From Candidatus Poribacteria bacterium (GTDB lineage Bacteria > Poribacteria > WGA-4E > UBA9662): 38,005 nt of DNA. This document shows, piece by piece, positions 1-8,069 of this stretch; the stretch's first letter is position 1; each line of letters begins with the position of its first letter. The stretch covers positions 1 through 38,005 of the forward strand of contig DTUY01000011.1 of assembly GCA_012963885.1 (NCBI GenBank), in the 5' to 3' direction. The translations under genes and the position numbers were made by a program. Below the pieces are notes generated by a model, which saw nothing but the letters and a program-made list of their open reading frames with translations, was not told where the DNA came from and did not search any database.

Positions 1-2
1 CC

Positions 3-89
3 ACGGAAGCCCTAGTTGCGGACATTCCGGAGGAGACGCCTCCAATGCCTGCAGGTCCACCGGATGGTGGCATGGGCGGAATGTATTAA
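3..89 (+). CDS. groL: Chaperonin GroEL, C-terminal tail (partial)
   Basis: Only the last 28 codons and the TAA stop are inside the window; the frame is open to the left edge. The translated tail contains EALVADIPE and ends in GGMGGMY. That matches the conserved end of GroEL and its flexible Gly-Met-rich tail, which projects into the chaperonin cavity. GroEL forms the 14-mer that folds cytosolic proteins with GroES and ATP. A strong intrinsic terminator follows 25 bp after the stop, so this is the last gene of its transcript. The small amount of sequence is the only reason for caution. Confidence 0.85.
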   Translation, partial: TEALVADIPEETPPMPAGPPDGGMGGMY

Positions 90-110
90 ATACAGTTCGA
101 GCGTATTACA

Positions 111-148
111 AAAAGGCCAAATCCGGTGCCATGGATTTGGCCTTTTTT
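111..148. terminator. Strong intrinsic terminator, probably bidirectional
   Basis: A perfect 10-bp stem (115-124 with 133-142, ggccaaatcc/ggatttggcc) encloses an 8-nt loop and is followed by six T on the plus strand. A run of five A precedes the stem (110-114), so the minus-strand copy also has a U tract. It lies between the groEL stop at 89 and the minus-strand gene stop at 161, so it can terminate both converging transcripts. Confidence 0.9.
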
Positions 149-160
149 GGTATCTTGTTT

Positions 161-1477
161 TTATTGTTGAACTAGCGGGGTTCCTATACTAACCTGTGTG
201 GAAAGAGGACAAGGTTGACCGTCAATCATAAAAATTAGTTCTCCTAGTATTGCAACGTAATGTGTCGGGGATAAAATCAACTCACCAACAAAGGCACCAT
301 TATCTAGTAATTTTGCAGGTACTGATAACCAGGTTGCGTTTCGAAAATCCCGATTTATCGAAGCCGCAACCCATAATCTGGCTTCTACGGGTTTTTGATC
401 AGATTTATAATGGAGTTGCAACCTATCATTTTCCTGTGAATGTTTCCAAGTTATGTTGGGTAGATCTCTGTCTGAGGCGACAAAGCGATAGAAGCCGGTT
501 AGCCCGGAGATTGCACGCTCACGATCCTCTAAATTGTGGCCAGAATTAGGAACATAAAGTACATACTTGGGATCTGGCAAACCATCCCAGTAAAGATTCA
601 TTGCGTCTAGAACCCAATAGTTGTCATTTGTGCCAATCACTGACAGTTTAGGCATCGTTAACTGCTCGCGATAACTGTAGGGATCGACAATGGATACAAG
701 ATTTTGCCCCATTTCCGTACCTAGATGATCCTGAATTCCTCGGACTGTATAATCACCTATTTCCTCACTGTAACTCCCCCATACTTCCAGCTGATACTTC
801 ATCTGATCCGGCATATTTAGTGTATCGATGACAATCGGCATTGTTGCTTTAATTCGGGAGTCGACAGCGGCAGTTAGCCAACTTGTCCAACCACGTTTAG
901 AAGCACCCATAATAACAAAATCTTTGATTGTCACCTGCAAGGTTTGATTTATAAATGTTTGCAAAGCGTCCATTGCCTTGATTGCGCTATTAACCATCGG
1001 CAGGAGCAACAGCCAAGTTGCATCTTCCAATTCAAGATACTTTTCAAAAGTATGAGCAATCAGGTCATCTTCACCTTTCCCATCATAGAGCGGCTGATTT
1101 GGTACTTGCGACAACACCGCACAGGCAGAGCCAGATAAGTTCGCTAACTTTAATCCCAATTCCATATCTTCCTTATCGGGTTGACTGCTGTTTGACCCCC
1201 CACTAACGACTAGCAGCATGGTACTAGGATAAATTAATTCTGCTGGCACAAAAACTTGCAGATTATGTTGCCACACGATGCCTTTCCATTCCTGAGAAGT
1301 TAGTCTTAGGGAATAAATCGTACCCAAATTATGATCTATTTGACCACTTGTTTGTTTCCAACTGAACTTTGGTTCAGGACGTTTAACATAATCATGCAAA
1401 GGACCCCCAATGGATACCGTTGTCGATATTGAAAACATCTGTGAACATAAGAAGGTAACTGCCCAACAAAATTTCAT
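161..1477 (-). CDS. Secreted PqaA-like (PhoPQ-activated pathogenicity-related family) alpha/beta hydrolase
   Basis: A 438-residue protein that starts with a hydrophobic signal-like stretch (residues 1-20), so it is probably exported. It resembles the PhoPQ-activated pathogenicity-related family, which has an alpha/beta-hydrolase fold. Visible hallmarks are the nucleophile elbow GASKRGW (Ser193), a likely acid in GTNDNYW (Asp285) and a likely base in NSGHNL (His314). The name comes from Salmonella pqaA; the substrate is unknown in most members and cannot be read from the sequence. The ATG at 1477 has a good Shine-Dalgarno (AAGGA, about 7 nt upstream). It lies 104 bp downstream of threonine synthase on the same strand and ends at the bidirectional terminator shared with groEL. 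Nothing suggests a role in virulence here. Confidence 0.8.
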   Translation of the reverse strand: MKFCWAVTFLCSQMFSISTTVSIGGPLHDYVKRPEPKFSWKQTSGQIDHNLGTIYSLRLTSQEWKGIVWQHNLQVFVPAELIYPSTMLLVVSGGSNSSQPDKEDMELGLKLANLSGSACAVLSQVPNQPLYDGKGEDDLIAHTFEKYLELEDATWLLLLPMVNSAIKAMDALQTFINQTLQVTIKDFVIMGASKRGWTSWLTAAVDSRIKATMPIVIDTLNMPDQMKYQLEVWGSYSEEIGDYTVRGIQDHLGTEMGQNLVSIVDPYSYREQLTMPKLSVIGTNDNYWVLDAMNLYWDGLPDPKYVLYVPNSGHNLEDRERAISGLTGFYRFVASDRDLPNITWKHSQENDRLQLHYKSDQKPVEARLWVAASINRDFRNATWLSVPAKLLDNGAFVGELILSPTHYVAILGELIFMIDGQPCPLSTQVSIGTPLVQQ

Positions 1478-1581
1478 GAAATTGTCCTTTTGATTCTTCT
1501 ATTTAGACAGGATAATAATTGTAATTATGCAGTTATTCTGGGTGCAAATCAAGTTTGCATTACAAATATCCATACCATCTT

Positions 1582-2715
1582 TTACATTGAAAGAATTTCA
1601 GTTAATTTATCGGTAGCTTTAAGTCCAGATCCCGTTAAAATCGAAACGATTAAGTCATCGTGACGAATAGTTCTAGTTTGGACAAAGTGATCAAATGCCT
1701 TGACCACAACAGCTGATGTGGGTTCTACGTATATACCCTGTCTTGCTAGGATTTTGATTCCATCCTCAATTTCTTCTTCACTGACAATTGTGAATTCTCC
1801 ATCAGTTGAATTCATCGCTTCCATAATCATCTGAGAACGAATTGGAAGTTCTGAGACGATACCTTCAGCTAAGGTATCATAGCCCAGTGTTGTTTTTTCT
1901 ATCTGTGGTTGATTATAGTGATAAGCTTGATAGATCGGACAACATGCGGCAGATTGAACACCGAGCAAACGAGGAATCTTTGTAATTACTCCCTGGTCAT
2001 AGAGTTGGTTGAATCCAATGTACAGTCCTAAGTAGATGCTGCCAAAACCGACAGGGCAGATAACACCATCTGGGGCTTTCCAACCAAGTTGTTCTGCAAT
2101 CTCGAAAGCGATTGTCTTTGTTCCTTCCAGAAAAAATGGATTCCAGTTGTGGGAGGCATAAAAGGTTGTTCCAGTTGCTTGAAGTACCGCTTGCGTTGTA
2201 TCGGTGCGGCTACCCTCAATCAGTTTTAATTTCGCCCCGTACATTGAAATCTGGGTCAACTTGCCTGTTGACGTAGAAGATGGGCAATAGATGGTGCAAT
2301 CGATTCCCGCTCTGGCACTATAGGCCGCAATTGCGGCGCCAGCATTCCCCGAAGAATCTTCGACGATCTCACGAATCCCCACTTCTTGAGCTTTTGACAG
2401 CAGAATGGATGCCCCTCGGTCTTTATAAGATCCTGTTGGAAAGACAAAGTCCAGTTTTAATCGGTGATCGCACACGGATGAACTGGTTGGGACAAGTGGT
2501 GTCATTCCTTCATTGAACGAAACAATTGATGCCTCGCTAGCAATCGGTAGCGCTTCACGATAACGCCACAGATTATTATCTCGTCTTGCAATTTCTTCAA
2601 GGGGAAATGAAATCTTTAATTGCGTCAGGTCGAGCGGGTTTTCACATTCACATTTATAGCGAGTGGTATCTACCGGGAAGGTCTTATCACACACATGACA
2701 GAGATAGTTGACCAT
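1582..2715 (-). CDS. thrC: Threonine synthase (PLP-dependent)
   Basis: A 377-residue fold-type II PLP enzyme. The PLP lysine is Lys98 in PTGSYKDRGAS. A glycine-rich cofactor phosphate loop (PVGFGS) and SSGNAGAAIA follow in the order seen in threonine synthases. The N-terminus carries a small Cys pattern (CxxC at 6-9, CxC at 22-24) like the zinc-ribbon-like start of many thermophile-type ThrC proteins. The reaction is O-phosphohomoserine to threonine, the last step of the branch begun by lysC and hom about 9-10 kb away in this window; no thrB is present. The start at 2715 has AAAGG about 7 nt upstream. It is transcribed divergently from the creatininase gene. A related PLP lyase activity cannot be excluded, but the family fit is good. 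Confidence 0.82.
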   Translation of the reverse strand: MVNYLCHVCDKTFPVDTTRYKCECENPLDLTQLKISFPLEEIARRDNNLWRYREALPIASEASIVSFNEGMTPLVPTSSSVCDHRLKLDFVFPTGSYKDRGASILLSKAQEVGIREIVEDSSGNAGAAIAAYSARAGIDCTIYCPSSTSTGKLTQISMYGAKLKLIEGSRTDTTQAVLQATGTTFYASHNWNPFFLEGTKTIAFEIAEQLGWKAPDGVICPVGFGSIYLGLYIGFNQLYDQGVITKIPRLLGVQSAACCPIYQAYHYNQPQIEKTTLGYDTLAEGIVSELPIRSQMIMEAMNSTDGEFTIVSEEEIEDGIKILARQGIYVEPTSAVVVKAFDHFVQTRTIRHDDLIVSILTGSGLKATDKLTEILSM

Positions 2716-2756
2716 TTACTACCTTTGGTACAAGTTTTTGTTAATTTTATTGGCGC

Positions 2757-2786
2757 TTGATCTAGTGGTACGAATCCGTATATAAT
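2757..2786 (+). promoter_or_regulatory. Candidate sigma70-type promoter for the creatininase-dehydrogenase pair
   Basis: TTGATC (2757-2762) and a perfect TATAAT (2781-2786) are separated by 18 bp and point toward the creatininase gene. The predicted transcript start near 2793 would leave about 130 nt of leader. The -10 box sits inside an inverted repeat (GAATCC at 2772-2777, GGATTC at 2788-2793). Confidence 0.5.
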
Positions 2787-2800
2787 AGGATTCTTGAATC
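2772..2800. promoter_or_regulatory. Nested inverted repeats, possible operator
   Basis: GAATCC (2772-2777) and GGATTC (2788-2793) form a perfect 6-bp inverted repeat around the plus-strand -10 box. The right arm is reused in a second inverted repeat, GATTC-TT-GAATC (2789-2800). Three related half-sites in 29 bp between divergent promoters suggest a regulator site, but no regulator is encoded nearby and no consensus was recognised. Confidence 0.35.
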
Positions 2801-2805
2801 TTAGC

Positions 2806-2834
2806 ATATTATACGAAAGGATCAGCATAATCAA
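2806..2834 (-). promoter_or_regulatory. Candidate promoter for thrC
   Basis: On the minus strand TTGATT (2829-2834) and TAATAT (2806-2811) are spaced 17 bp apart. An overlapping perfect TATAAT (2808-2813) gives a 15-bp spacer. The transcript would start about 80 nt before the thrC ATG at 2715. It sits back to back with the plus-strand promoter at 2757-2786. Confidence 0.4.
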
Positions 2835-2924
2835 TAATTAACTGTGGCCAGAAAACAGATCTAGATCCGATTGTAGATTTGCAACTGAAGTAATTGGTTT
2901 TCAAAGACTAAATTAGGGGAGAAG

Positions 2925-3692
2925 ATGTCCGATCGACCATACATCTTAGCAGAGATCACCTGGAAAACAGCAAAAGACAACGATTATGAAGTTGCCCTGC
3001 TTCCCTGGGGTGCGACGGAAGCCCATAATTATCATCTTCCATATTCGACCGACGTAATTCAATGTGATTATATAGCTGCCGAATCAGCGCGGCTCGCATG
3101 GGAGAAAAAATCGAAGGTTATAGTTCTACCAACTGTTCCGTTTGGTGTCAATACTGGACAACTTGACATTAAGCTTGATATTAATATGAATCCAAGTACG
3201 CAGGCAGCAGTACTTCGTGACATCGTCGATTCTCTTTCCCAACAAGGCATATCTAAAATGGTTGTCATGAATGGGCATGGAGGAAACGATTTTAAACAGA
3301 TGATCCGTGAGATCCAACCTGATTATTCTCATATGCTGATCAGTACATTAAGTTGGTATCAGGTTATCGATACAGACGAGTTTTTCAATGAACCGGGAGA
3401 CCATGCTGGAGAAATGGAGACAAGCAACATGCTGTTTATCACACCTCACTTGGTACAATCTTTATCTGAGGCTGGAGACGGCGTGGAAAACCGCTTCAAA
3501 CTTGAAGGCCTGCGTCAGGGTTGGGTATGGGCTCAGCGAGAGTGGAGCAAAGCAACGGCTGATACTGGCATTGGTAATCCAGCGAAATCGAAAGCAGAAA
3601 AGGGTGAAGTATACCTCCGTGTTCTAACCGAGAAGATAGCAGGTTTCCTGATTGAACTTGCAGCGTGCAACCTTGATGATTTGTATGGTTAA
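2925..3692 (+). CDS. Creatininase-family amidohydrolase
   Basis: A 255-residue cytosolic protein of the creatininase family (metal-dependent cyclic amide hydrolases such as creatininase, and deformylases such as MftE/ArfB). The metal-ligand motifs appear in family order: WGATEAHNYHLPYSTD near residues 28-43, NGHGGN near 116-121, and GDHAGEMETS near 158-167. Length matches the family (about 230-270). The ATG at 2925 has a strong Shine-Dalgarno (AGGGGAGA) just upstream. The next gene starts inside the last codons of this one, so the two are probably translationally coupled. The true substrate cannot be stated; many bacterial members are not creatininases. Confidence 0.85.
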   Translation: MSDRPYILAEITWKTAKDNDYEVALLPWGATEAHNYHLPYSTDVIQCDYIAAESARLAWEKKSKVIVLPTVPFGVNTGQLDIKLDINMNPSTQAAVLRDIVDSLSQQGISKMVVMNGHGGNDFKQMIREIQPDYSHMLISTLSWYQVIDTDEFFNEPGDHAGEMETSNMLFITPHLVQSLSEAGDGVENRFKLEGLRQGWVWAQREWSKATADTGIGNPAKSKAEKGEVYLRVLTEKIAGFLIELAACNLDDLYG

Positions 3693-5169
3693 ATTGGATA
3701 TGAAGGCAACTATTCAGAATTTTGGGTTACCATTCTTTGTATTATCCTTGTTTTTCTTGATCTGTCTTAGCGATTCAGCCAAACTCCCAATTGATTTAGT
3801 TCATCTACCTGATGGTTTCGAAATTAGTATCTACGCGGACAACGTGACCAACGCCCGATCGATGACATTAAGTCCAAATGGTATTTTATTTGTTGGCACA
3901 CGCCAAACTGGAAATGTTTATGCGATTCCTGATACCAATCAAGACTATCAGGCTGATGAGGTCATTGTCATCGCCCGTAATTTGAATATGCCAAACGGTG
4001 TTGCCTTCAGGAATGGCAACCTCTATGTTGCTGAGGTCAATCGCGTTCTCAGGTATGATGAAATAGAAAATCGCCTGCGAAACCCGCCCAATCCCGTCGT
4101 AGTGAATGATGAATTTCCAACAGATCTTCACCACGGTTGGAAATTCATTCGATTTGGTCCAGATAATCGATTGTATGTACCAGTTGGTGCACCCTGTAAT
4201 GTATGCGAGCGTAAGGACCAACGTTACGCTTCAATTATGCGGATGCAACCGGATGGATCAGGACTTGAGATTTTTGCACGTGGTGTACGAAACACAGTTG
4301 GTTTCGATTGGCATCCGGAAACAAAAGAGCTATGGTTTACCGATAACGGACGGGACATGCTAGGTAATAACATTCCGCCGGATGAATTGAATTACGCTCC
4401 CCAAGAAGGGTTGCATTTTGGATTTCCCTATCTTCACGGGAAAAATATACTGGATCCCGAATTTGGGGGAAAAAGAGATCTCGATGATCTGGTACAACCC
4501 GCTATGGAATTGGGACCTCACGTTGCCGCTCTCGGCATGCGTTTTTATAGTGGAACAATGTTTCCTGCAGAATACAAAGGCCAGATTTTTATTGCCGAAC
4601 ACGGCTCTTGGAATCGTACTATACCAATTGGATACCGAATTACACTGGTCCGGTTGGAGGAGGGGAAAGCGGTCTCTTACGAAGTTTTTGCTGATGGATG
4701 GTTGAGGGAAGACGGCAGTCGGTGGGGACGCCCAGTTGATTTACTTATCATGCCAGATGGGTCCATGCTGGTTTCCGACGATTATGGTAACGCTGTTTAC
4801 CGTATTACCAGCACTAATCTGAATAAAGTTGAGCTAGAAAACAGGAAACCTGTTCTTCTCGGTCAGATAAAACAAACCGAATCAACGATCTTCCAAAATT
4901 ATCCAAACCCTTTTAATCCAGAAACATGGATTCCTTACTATATTAATTGTAGATCTAACGCGAATATCACGATCTACCGGATGGATGGAACCATGATAAC
5001 CCAGATCTATTTGGGGATCAGAGAACCAGGATTTTATGTTACACCAGGTGGTGCAGCATTTTGGAACGGTAGAGATGCGAATGGGGATCTGTTATCAAGT
5101 GGAATCTATTTTTATCGGCTAGAAGTAAATAACCGCAGTCAAGTGAAGCAAATGGTGTTATTAAAGTAG
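3685..5169 (+). CDS. Secreted PQQ-type sorbosone/glucose dehydrogenase-like protein with C-terminal sorting domain
   Basis: I chose the ATG at 3685, which overlaps the creatininase stop (ATGGTTAA) and gives 494 residues; ATG 3700 is a close alternative. The N-terminus is a typical signal peptide with hydrophobic core FFVLSLFFLICL. The body is a six-bladed propeller of the soluble glucose/L-sorbosone dehydrogenase family, with blade motifs such as NLYVAEVNRVLRY, GAPCNVCE, RNTVGFDWHP, WFTDNGRD and IFIAEHGSW. These enzymes oxidise sugars or aldoses using PQQ in the periplasm, but many homologues have no proven substrate. The last ~95 residues are a separate FlgD-like domain starting at NYPNPFNPETWIPYY, closely matching the end of the giant protein at 25528, so both probably use the same export or anchoring route. 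No clear Shine-Dalgarno is present, consistent with coupling. Confidence 0.85.
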   Translation: MVKLDMKATIQNFGLPFFVLSLFFLICLSDSAKLPIDLVHLPDGFEISIYADNVTNARSMTLSPNGILFVGTRQTGNVYAIPDTNQDYQADEVIVIARNLNMPNGVAFRNGNLYVAEVNRVLRYDEIENRLRNPPNPVVVNDEFPTDLHHGWKFIRFGPDNRLYVPVGAPCNVCERKDQRYASIMRMQPDGSGLEIFARGVRNTVGFDWHPETKELWFTDNGRDMLGNNIPPDELNYAPQEGLHFGFPYLHGKNILDPEFGGKRDLDDLVQPAMELGPHVAALGMRFYSGTMFPAEYKGQIFIAEHGSWNRTIPIGYRITLVRLEEGKAVSYEVFADGWLREDGSRWGRPVDLLIMPDGSMLVSDDYGNAVYRITSTNLNKVELENRKPVLLGQIKQTESTIFQNYPNPFNPETWIPYYINCRSNANITIYRMDGTMITQIYLGIREPGFYVTPGGAAFWNGRDANGDLLSSGIYFYRLEVNNRSQVKQMVLLK

Positions 5170-5192
5170 TCAAATAGCTTTCCTGTTTAGAG

Positions 5193-5681
5193 CTACCCTA
5201 CACGCTTAATCTGCATAGGCTCTGAGCATCTGAAATATTGAATCTCTTTTTGCAGAACTGGATGAATAATGTTGGCCGCGATTTCACACAAAGGGATCAA
5301 TACAAAACCGCGTTGATGTATTTCTGGGTGAGGAATAGTCAAATTGGGGGTATCGATGATCCGGTCGCCATATATGAGGATATCTAAATCAATCTCACGT
5401 GGTCCCCAACGAAAACGTGGCTGACGCCCGACCTCTATTTCTATCTCCTGCAATTTTCTAAACAGGTCATGTGGGGAAATCATCGTCCGAATTTCAACAA
5501 CACCATTCAAAAACGGAGCTTGCATCTTATAGCCAACAGGATCAGTTTCGTAGATCGATGAGATCATTCGGATAGTTACTATTTCCGCAAGCAGGTCTAA
5601 TGCATGATCAATATGAAGTTGTCGATCACCGACATTTGACCCTAAACCGATATAAACAGGTTCTTGGTTAGGTCTCACCAT
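5193..5681 (-). CDS. folK: 2-amino-4-hydroxy-6-hydroxymethyldihydropteridine pyrophosphokinase (HPPK)
   Basis: A 162-residue HPPK, the normal length for the family. It transfers pyrophosphate from ATP to 6-hydroxymethyl-7,8-dihydropterin in folate synthesis. Visible motifs are GLGSNVGDR near the N-terminus, [15 protein letters not shown], and the catalytic/Mg-binding stretch [10 protein letters not shown], followed by the ATP-side [13 protein letters not shown]. The ATG at 5681 lies inside the end of fabF (14-nt overlap), so it is the last gene of the fatty acid cluster and probably translationally coupled. It converges with the dehydrogenase gene with only 23 bp between stops and no hairpin I could see. 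Other folate genes are not in the window. Confidence 0.95.
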   Translation of the reverse strand: MVRPNQEPVYIGLGSNVGDRQLHIDHALDLLAEIVTIRMISSIYETDPVGYKMQAPFLNGVVEIRTMISPHDLFRKLQEIEIEVGRQPRFRWGPREIDLDILIYGDRIIDTPNLTIPHPEIHQRGFVLIPLCEIAANIIHPVLQKEIQYFRCSEPMQIKRVG

Positions 5682-6909
5682 ACTTTTTCAAAACAATGGA
5701 AGTATTATGCCCACCAAATCCAAATGAGTTGGATAGCACAACGTTGAGTTCCGCAGAACGACCTTCATTGGGAACATAGTCTAGGTCGCATTCTAGATCT
5801 GGAATCTCAAGGTTAATTGTTGGCGGAAGATAGCTATTCTCTATTGCGCCAATGCAAGCAATGAGTTCAATTGCGCCTGCGGCTCCAAGCAAATGCCCCG
5901 TCATTGATTTGGTCGAACTCACGGGGATTCTGTAAGCGTAATCGTTAAATAATCTTTTAATTGCTGATGTCTCGGCCAAGTCGCCAGCCGGTGTTGAAGT
6001 TCCATGGGCGTTTATATAATCAACATCCTCCAAGTTTAGCTTCGCTCCCTCCAGCGCAAACTCCATTGCTTTAGAAGCCCCTTCACCATCATTACGTGGA
6101 TGTACCATATCATAAGCATCAGCCGTCATACCACATCCAACAATTTCAACATAAATCTTGGCGTTTCGTTTTTGTGCGTGCTCTAGCGATTCCAAGATGA
6201 CAACGCCTGATCCTTCACCCATAACAAATCCATCACGCTCTTTATCAAAAGGCCGACTGGCGTGTTTAGGGTCATCATTCCGAGTTGACATAGCTCGCAT
6301 TGAGTCAAATCCAGCATAACCAAGCGGCGTAATTGCGGCTTCTGTGCCACCTGTAAACATAACATCGGCATGGCTTTGCTGTATAAGTCTATATGCTTCA
6401 CCAATTGCGTTGTTTGATGTGGCACAAGCTGTTACTGACGCAAAGTTTGGTCCCTTGGCGTTCATCAGCATGGAAACACGCCCGGAAGCCATATTAATAA
6501 TTTCGTAAGGGACAAAGAATGGACTTACTCGTTTAGGCCCTTTCAGAGTAAGCGCACGGGCATTTTCTTCCATCACACAGATTCCGCCTATCCCAGAACC
6601 AATGCCAACACCAACTCTATATGGATCTATACTATCTAGGTTTATATCAGCATCCTCACGAGCCATAACAGCTCCTGCAATTGCATACTGAATAAACAAT
6701 GGAAGACGTGATGCTTCCTTACGGGAGATAAACTTCTCACCATCAAATCCTTTCACCTCTCCACCAACTTGAGATCGGAATTCAGTTGTATCAAAACGCG
6801 TAACATAATCAATACCGTTTTTACCAGACAAAACTCCATCCCAAAAATCGTCTTTAGAATTTCCTATAGAAGTAATCACTCCTATACCAGTAACAACAAC
6901 TCGTCTCAA
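5668..6909 (-). CDS. fabF: 3-oxoacyl-[acyl-carrier-protein] synthase II
   Basis: This condensing enzyme of type II fatty acid synthesis elongates acyl-ACP with malonyl-ACP. The Cys-His-His triad is visible as Cys162 in VTACATS, His302 in [11 protein letters not shown] and His339 in GHLLGAAG. The frame extends upstream to a TTG at 6936 and a GTG at 6918. I prefer TTG 6909 because AAGGTGA sits 5 nt before it, the protein then begins [10 protein letters not shown] as in the family, and the length becomes 413 residues, the same as E. coli FabF. It lies 79 bp downstream of acpP, its carrier protein gene, and overlaps folK by 14 nt. Confidence 0.96.
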   Translation of the reverse strand: MRRVVVTGIGVITSIGNSKDDFWDGVLSGKNGIDYVTRFDTTEFRSQVGGEVKGFDGEKFISRKEASRLPLFIQYAIAGAVMAREDADINLDSIDPYRVGVGIGSGIGGICVMEENARALTLKGPKRVSPFFVPYEIINMASGRVSMLMNAKGPNFASVTACATSNNAIGEAYRLIQQSHADVMFTGGTEAAITPLGYAGFDSMRAMSTRNDDPKHASRPFDKERDGFVMGEGSGVVILESLEHAQKRNAKIYVEIVGCGMTADAYDMVHPRNDGEGASKAMEFALEGAKLNLEDVDYINAHGTSTPAGDLAETSAIKRLFNDYAYRIPVSSTKSMTGHLLGAAGAIELIACIGAIENSYLPPTINLEIPDLECDLDYVPNEGRSAELNVVLSNSFGFGGHNTSIVLKKYGET

Positions 6910-6988
6910 GTTTTTCACCTTACGATTGAGTATCAATCAGTCCTAGAACTATTTTGGGAATGTTTATCAGGCAAAGATAAGCGATACT

Positions 6989-7222
6989 TTATAATTTATC
7001 TCCCAGATATTTGATGACATCACCAACAGTTCTAATATTTTCAGCATCCTCATCTGGAATTTCAATGTCGAATTCTTCTTCAAAGGCCATAATTAATTCG
7101 ACTGTGTCCAGAGAATCTGCCCCTAGATCATCCATAAAAGAATCTTCTAATGAAATGCTGTTGCTATCAGCATCTAGTTGTTCAACGATTAATTTAATGA
7201 CTTTTGCTTGATCAACTGCCAT
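6989..7222 (-). CDS. acpP: Acyl carrier protein
   Basis: A 77-residue acidic ACP. The phosphopantetheine attachment serine is Ser37 in [11 protein letters not shown]. The frame opens four codons earlier at a TTG, but ATG 7222 is chosen because GGAG lies 6 nt upstream and the product then has the standard ACP length. Holo-ACP carries growing acyl chains between FabD, FabH, FabG and FabF, all encoded beside it. A 106-bp gap separates it from fabG, the longest gap inside the fab cluster. That gap contains a 17-bp palindrome, so acpP-fabF may have extra expression control, as is common because ACP is needed in large amounts. Confidence 0.97.
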   Translation of the reverse strand: MAVDQAKVIKLIVEQLDADSNSISLEDSFMDDLGADSLDTVELIMAFEEEFDIEIPDEDAENIRTVGDVIKYLGDKL

Positions 7223-7262
7223 ATTTTGCTCCAAATATTTTGCTTGGTAGTTATTAATTTAT

Positions 7263-7279
7263 TGAGAACTAGGTTCTCA
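7263..7279. promoter_or_regulatory. 17-bp palindrome upstream of acpP
   Basis: TGAGAAC-TAG-GTTCTCA is a perfect 7-bp inverted repeat with a 3-nt centre, 41 bp upstream of the acpP start. On the plus strand it is followed by six T (7280-7285 region), so it could also act as a weak terminator for antisense transcription. On the acpP strand there is no U tract, so an operator or leader hairpin is more likely than a terminator between fabG and acpP. No known consensus was matched. Confidence 0.45.
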
Positions 7280-7328
7280 TTTTTTGGTTCATATGTTAAA
7301 GAATCGAATATTTCTGCGTAGAGAAATT

Positions 7329-8069
7329 TCACATTCCCATCCCCCCATCAACCTGTATAACTTGCCCGGTGATATACTGAGCGGAGGAAGAAGCAAGAAA
7401 CTTGGAAACTTCAGCCACATCCTCTACAGAGCCGAACGATCTCATAGGAATAAGATCAAGGATTTTCTGACGATTTTCTTCAGAGAATTCTGCTGTCATA
7501 TCAGTAGTGATAAAACCGGGTGCGATTGCGTTAACTCTGATTCCACGATTAGCTACCTCTTTGGCCACCGATTTTGTCAAGCCAATCATCCCTGCCTTGG
7601 CAGCAGCGTAGTTTGCTTGGCCAGCATTACCAACGATACCAACAATGGAAGATATATTGATAATACATCCTTCCTTTTGTCGAATCATAGATCGGATTAC
7701 TGCTCGTGTACAGTAGGCTGCGCCAGTTAAATTAGTTTGTATGACTGTTTCCCAGTCATCATCTTTCATTCTCATCAATAATGTGTCACGTGTGATACCC
7801 GCATTATTGATGAGAATATCAACTTGCCCAAATTCAGAAAGTGTTTTTTCGACAAGCACTTCTACATCAGACTTACTTGAGACATCAGCTTGAATTCCAA
7901 GCGCGCTATATCCTTGGCTGACCAAAGTTTCTGCTGTTTGATTGATTGAGTTTGCTGAACGTGAGCAGATCATAATGTGTGCGCCTGCCTGACAAAAAGA
8001 GTGGGCAATCGCTTTACCAATACCGCGGGATCCCCCGGTAATGATGGCAACCTTTCCGTCAAGACTCAT
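7329..8069 (-). CDS. fabG: 3-oxoacyl-[acyl-carrier-protein] reductase
   Basis: A 246-residue short-chain dehydrogenase that reduces 3-oxoacyl-ACP with NADPH. It has the cofactor motif TGGSRGIG (residues 11-18), the NNAG motif near 88-91, and the catalytic Ser141, Tyr154 and Lys158 (in ISSIVG and NYAAAKAG). Length and motif spacing match FabG. Its ATG overlaps the fabD stop by 4 nt (ATGA), indicating translational coupling. Because it sits between fabD and acpP it can be called FabG rather than a generic dehydrogenase with good confidence. Confidence 0.96.
   Translation of the reverse strand: MSLDGKVAIITGGSRGIGKAIAHSFCQAGAHIMICSRSANSINQTAETLVSQGYSALGIQADVSSKSDVEVLVEKTLSEFGQVDILINNAGITRDTLLMRMKDDDWETVIQTNLTGAAYCTRAVIRSMIRQKEGCIINISSIVGIVGNAGQANYAAAKAGMIGLTKSVAKEVANRGIRVNAIAPGFITTDMTAEFSEENRQKILDLIPMRSFGSVEDVAEVSKFLASSSAQYITGQVIQVDGGMGM

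Noticed and set aside
5175..5195. TAGCT/AGCTA inverted repeat between the dehydrogenase and folK stops, considered as a shared terminator.
   Set aside because: Only 5 bp of stem, an 11-nt loop, and no T run on either side.
6910..6936. Upstream TTG (6936) and GTG (6918) starts for fabF.
   Set aside because: They add residues not found in FabF and lack a well-spaced Shine-Dalgarno, whereas TTG 6909 has AAGGTGA at good spacing and gives the family length.
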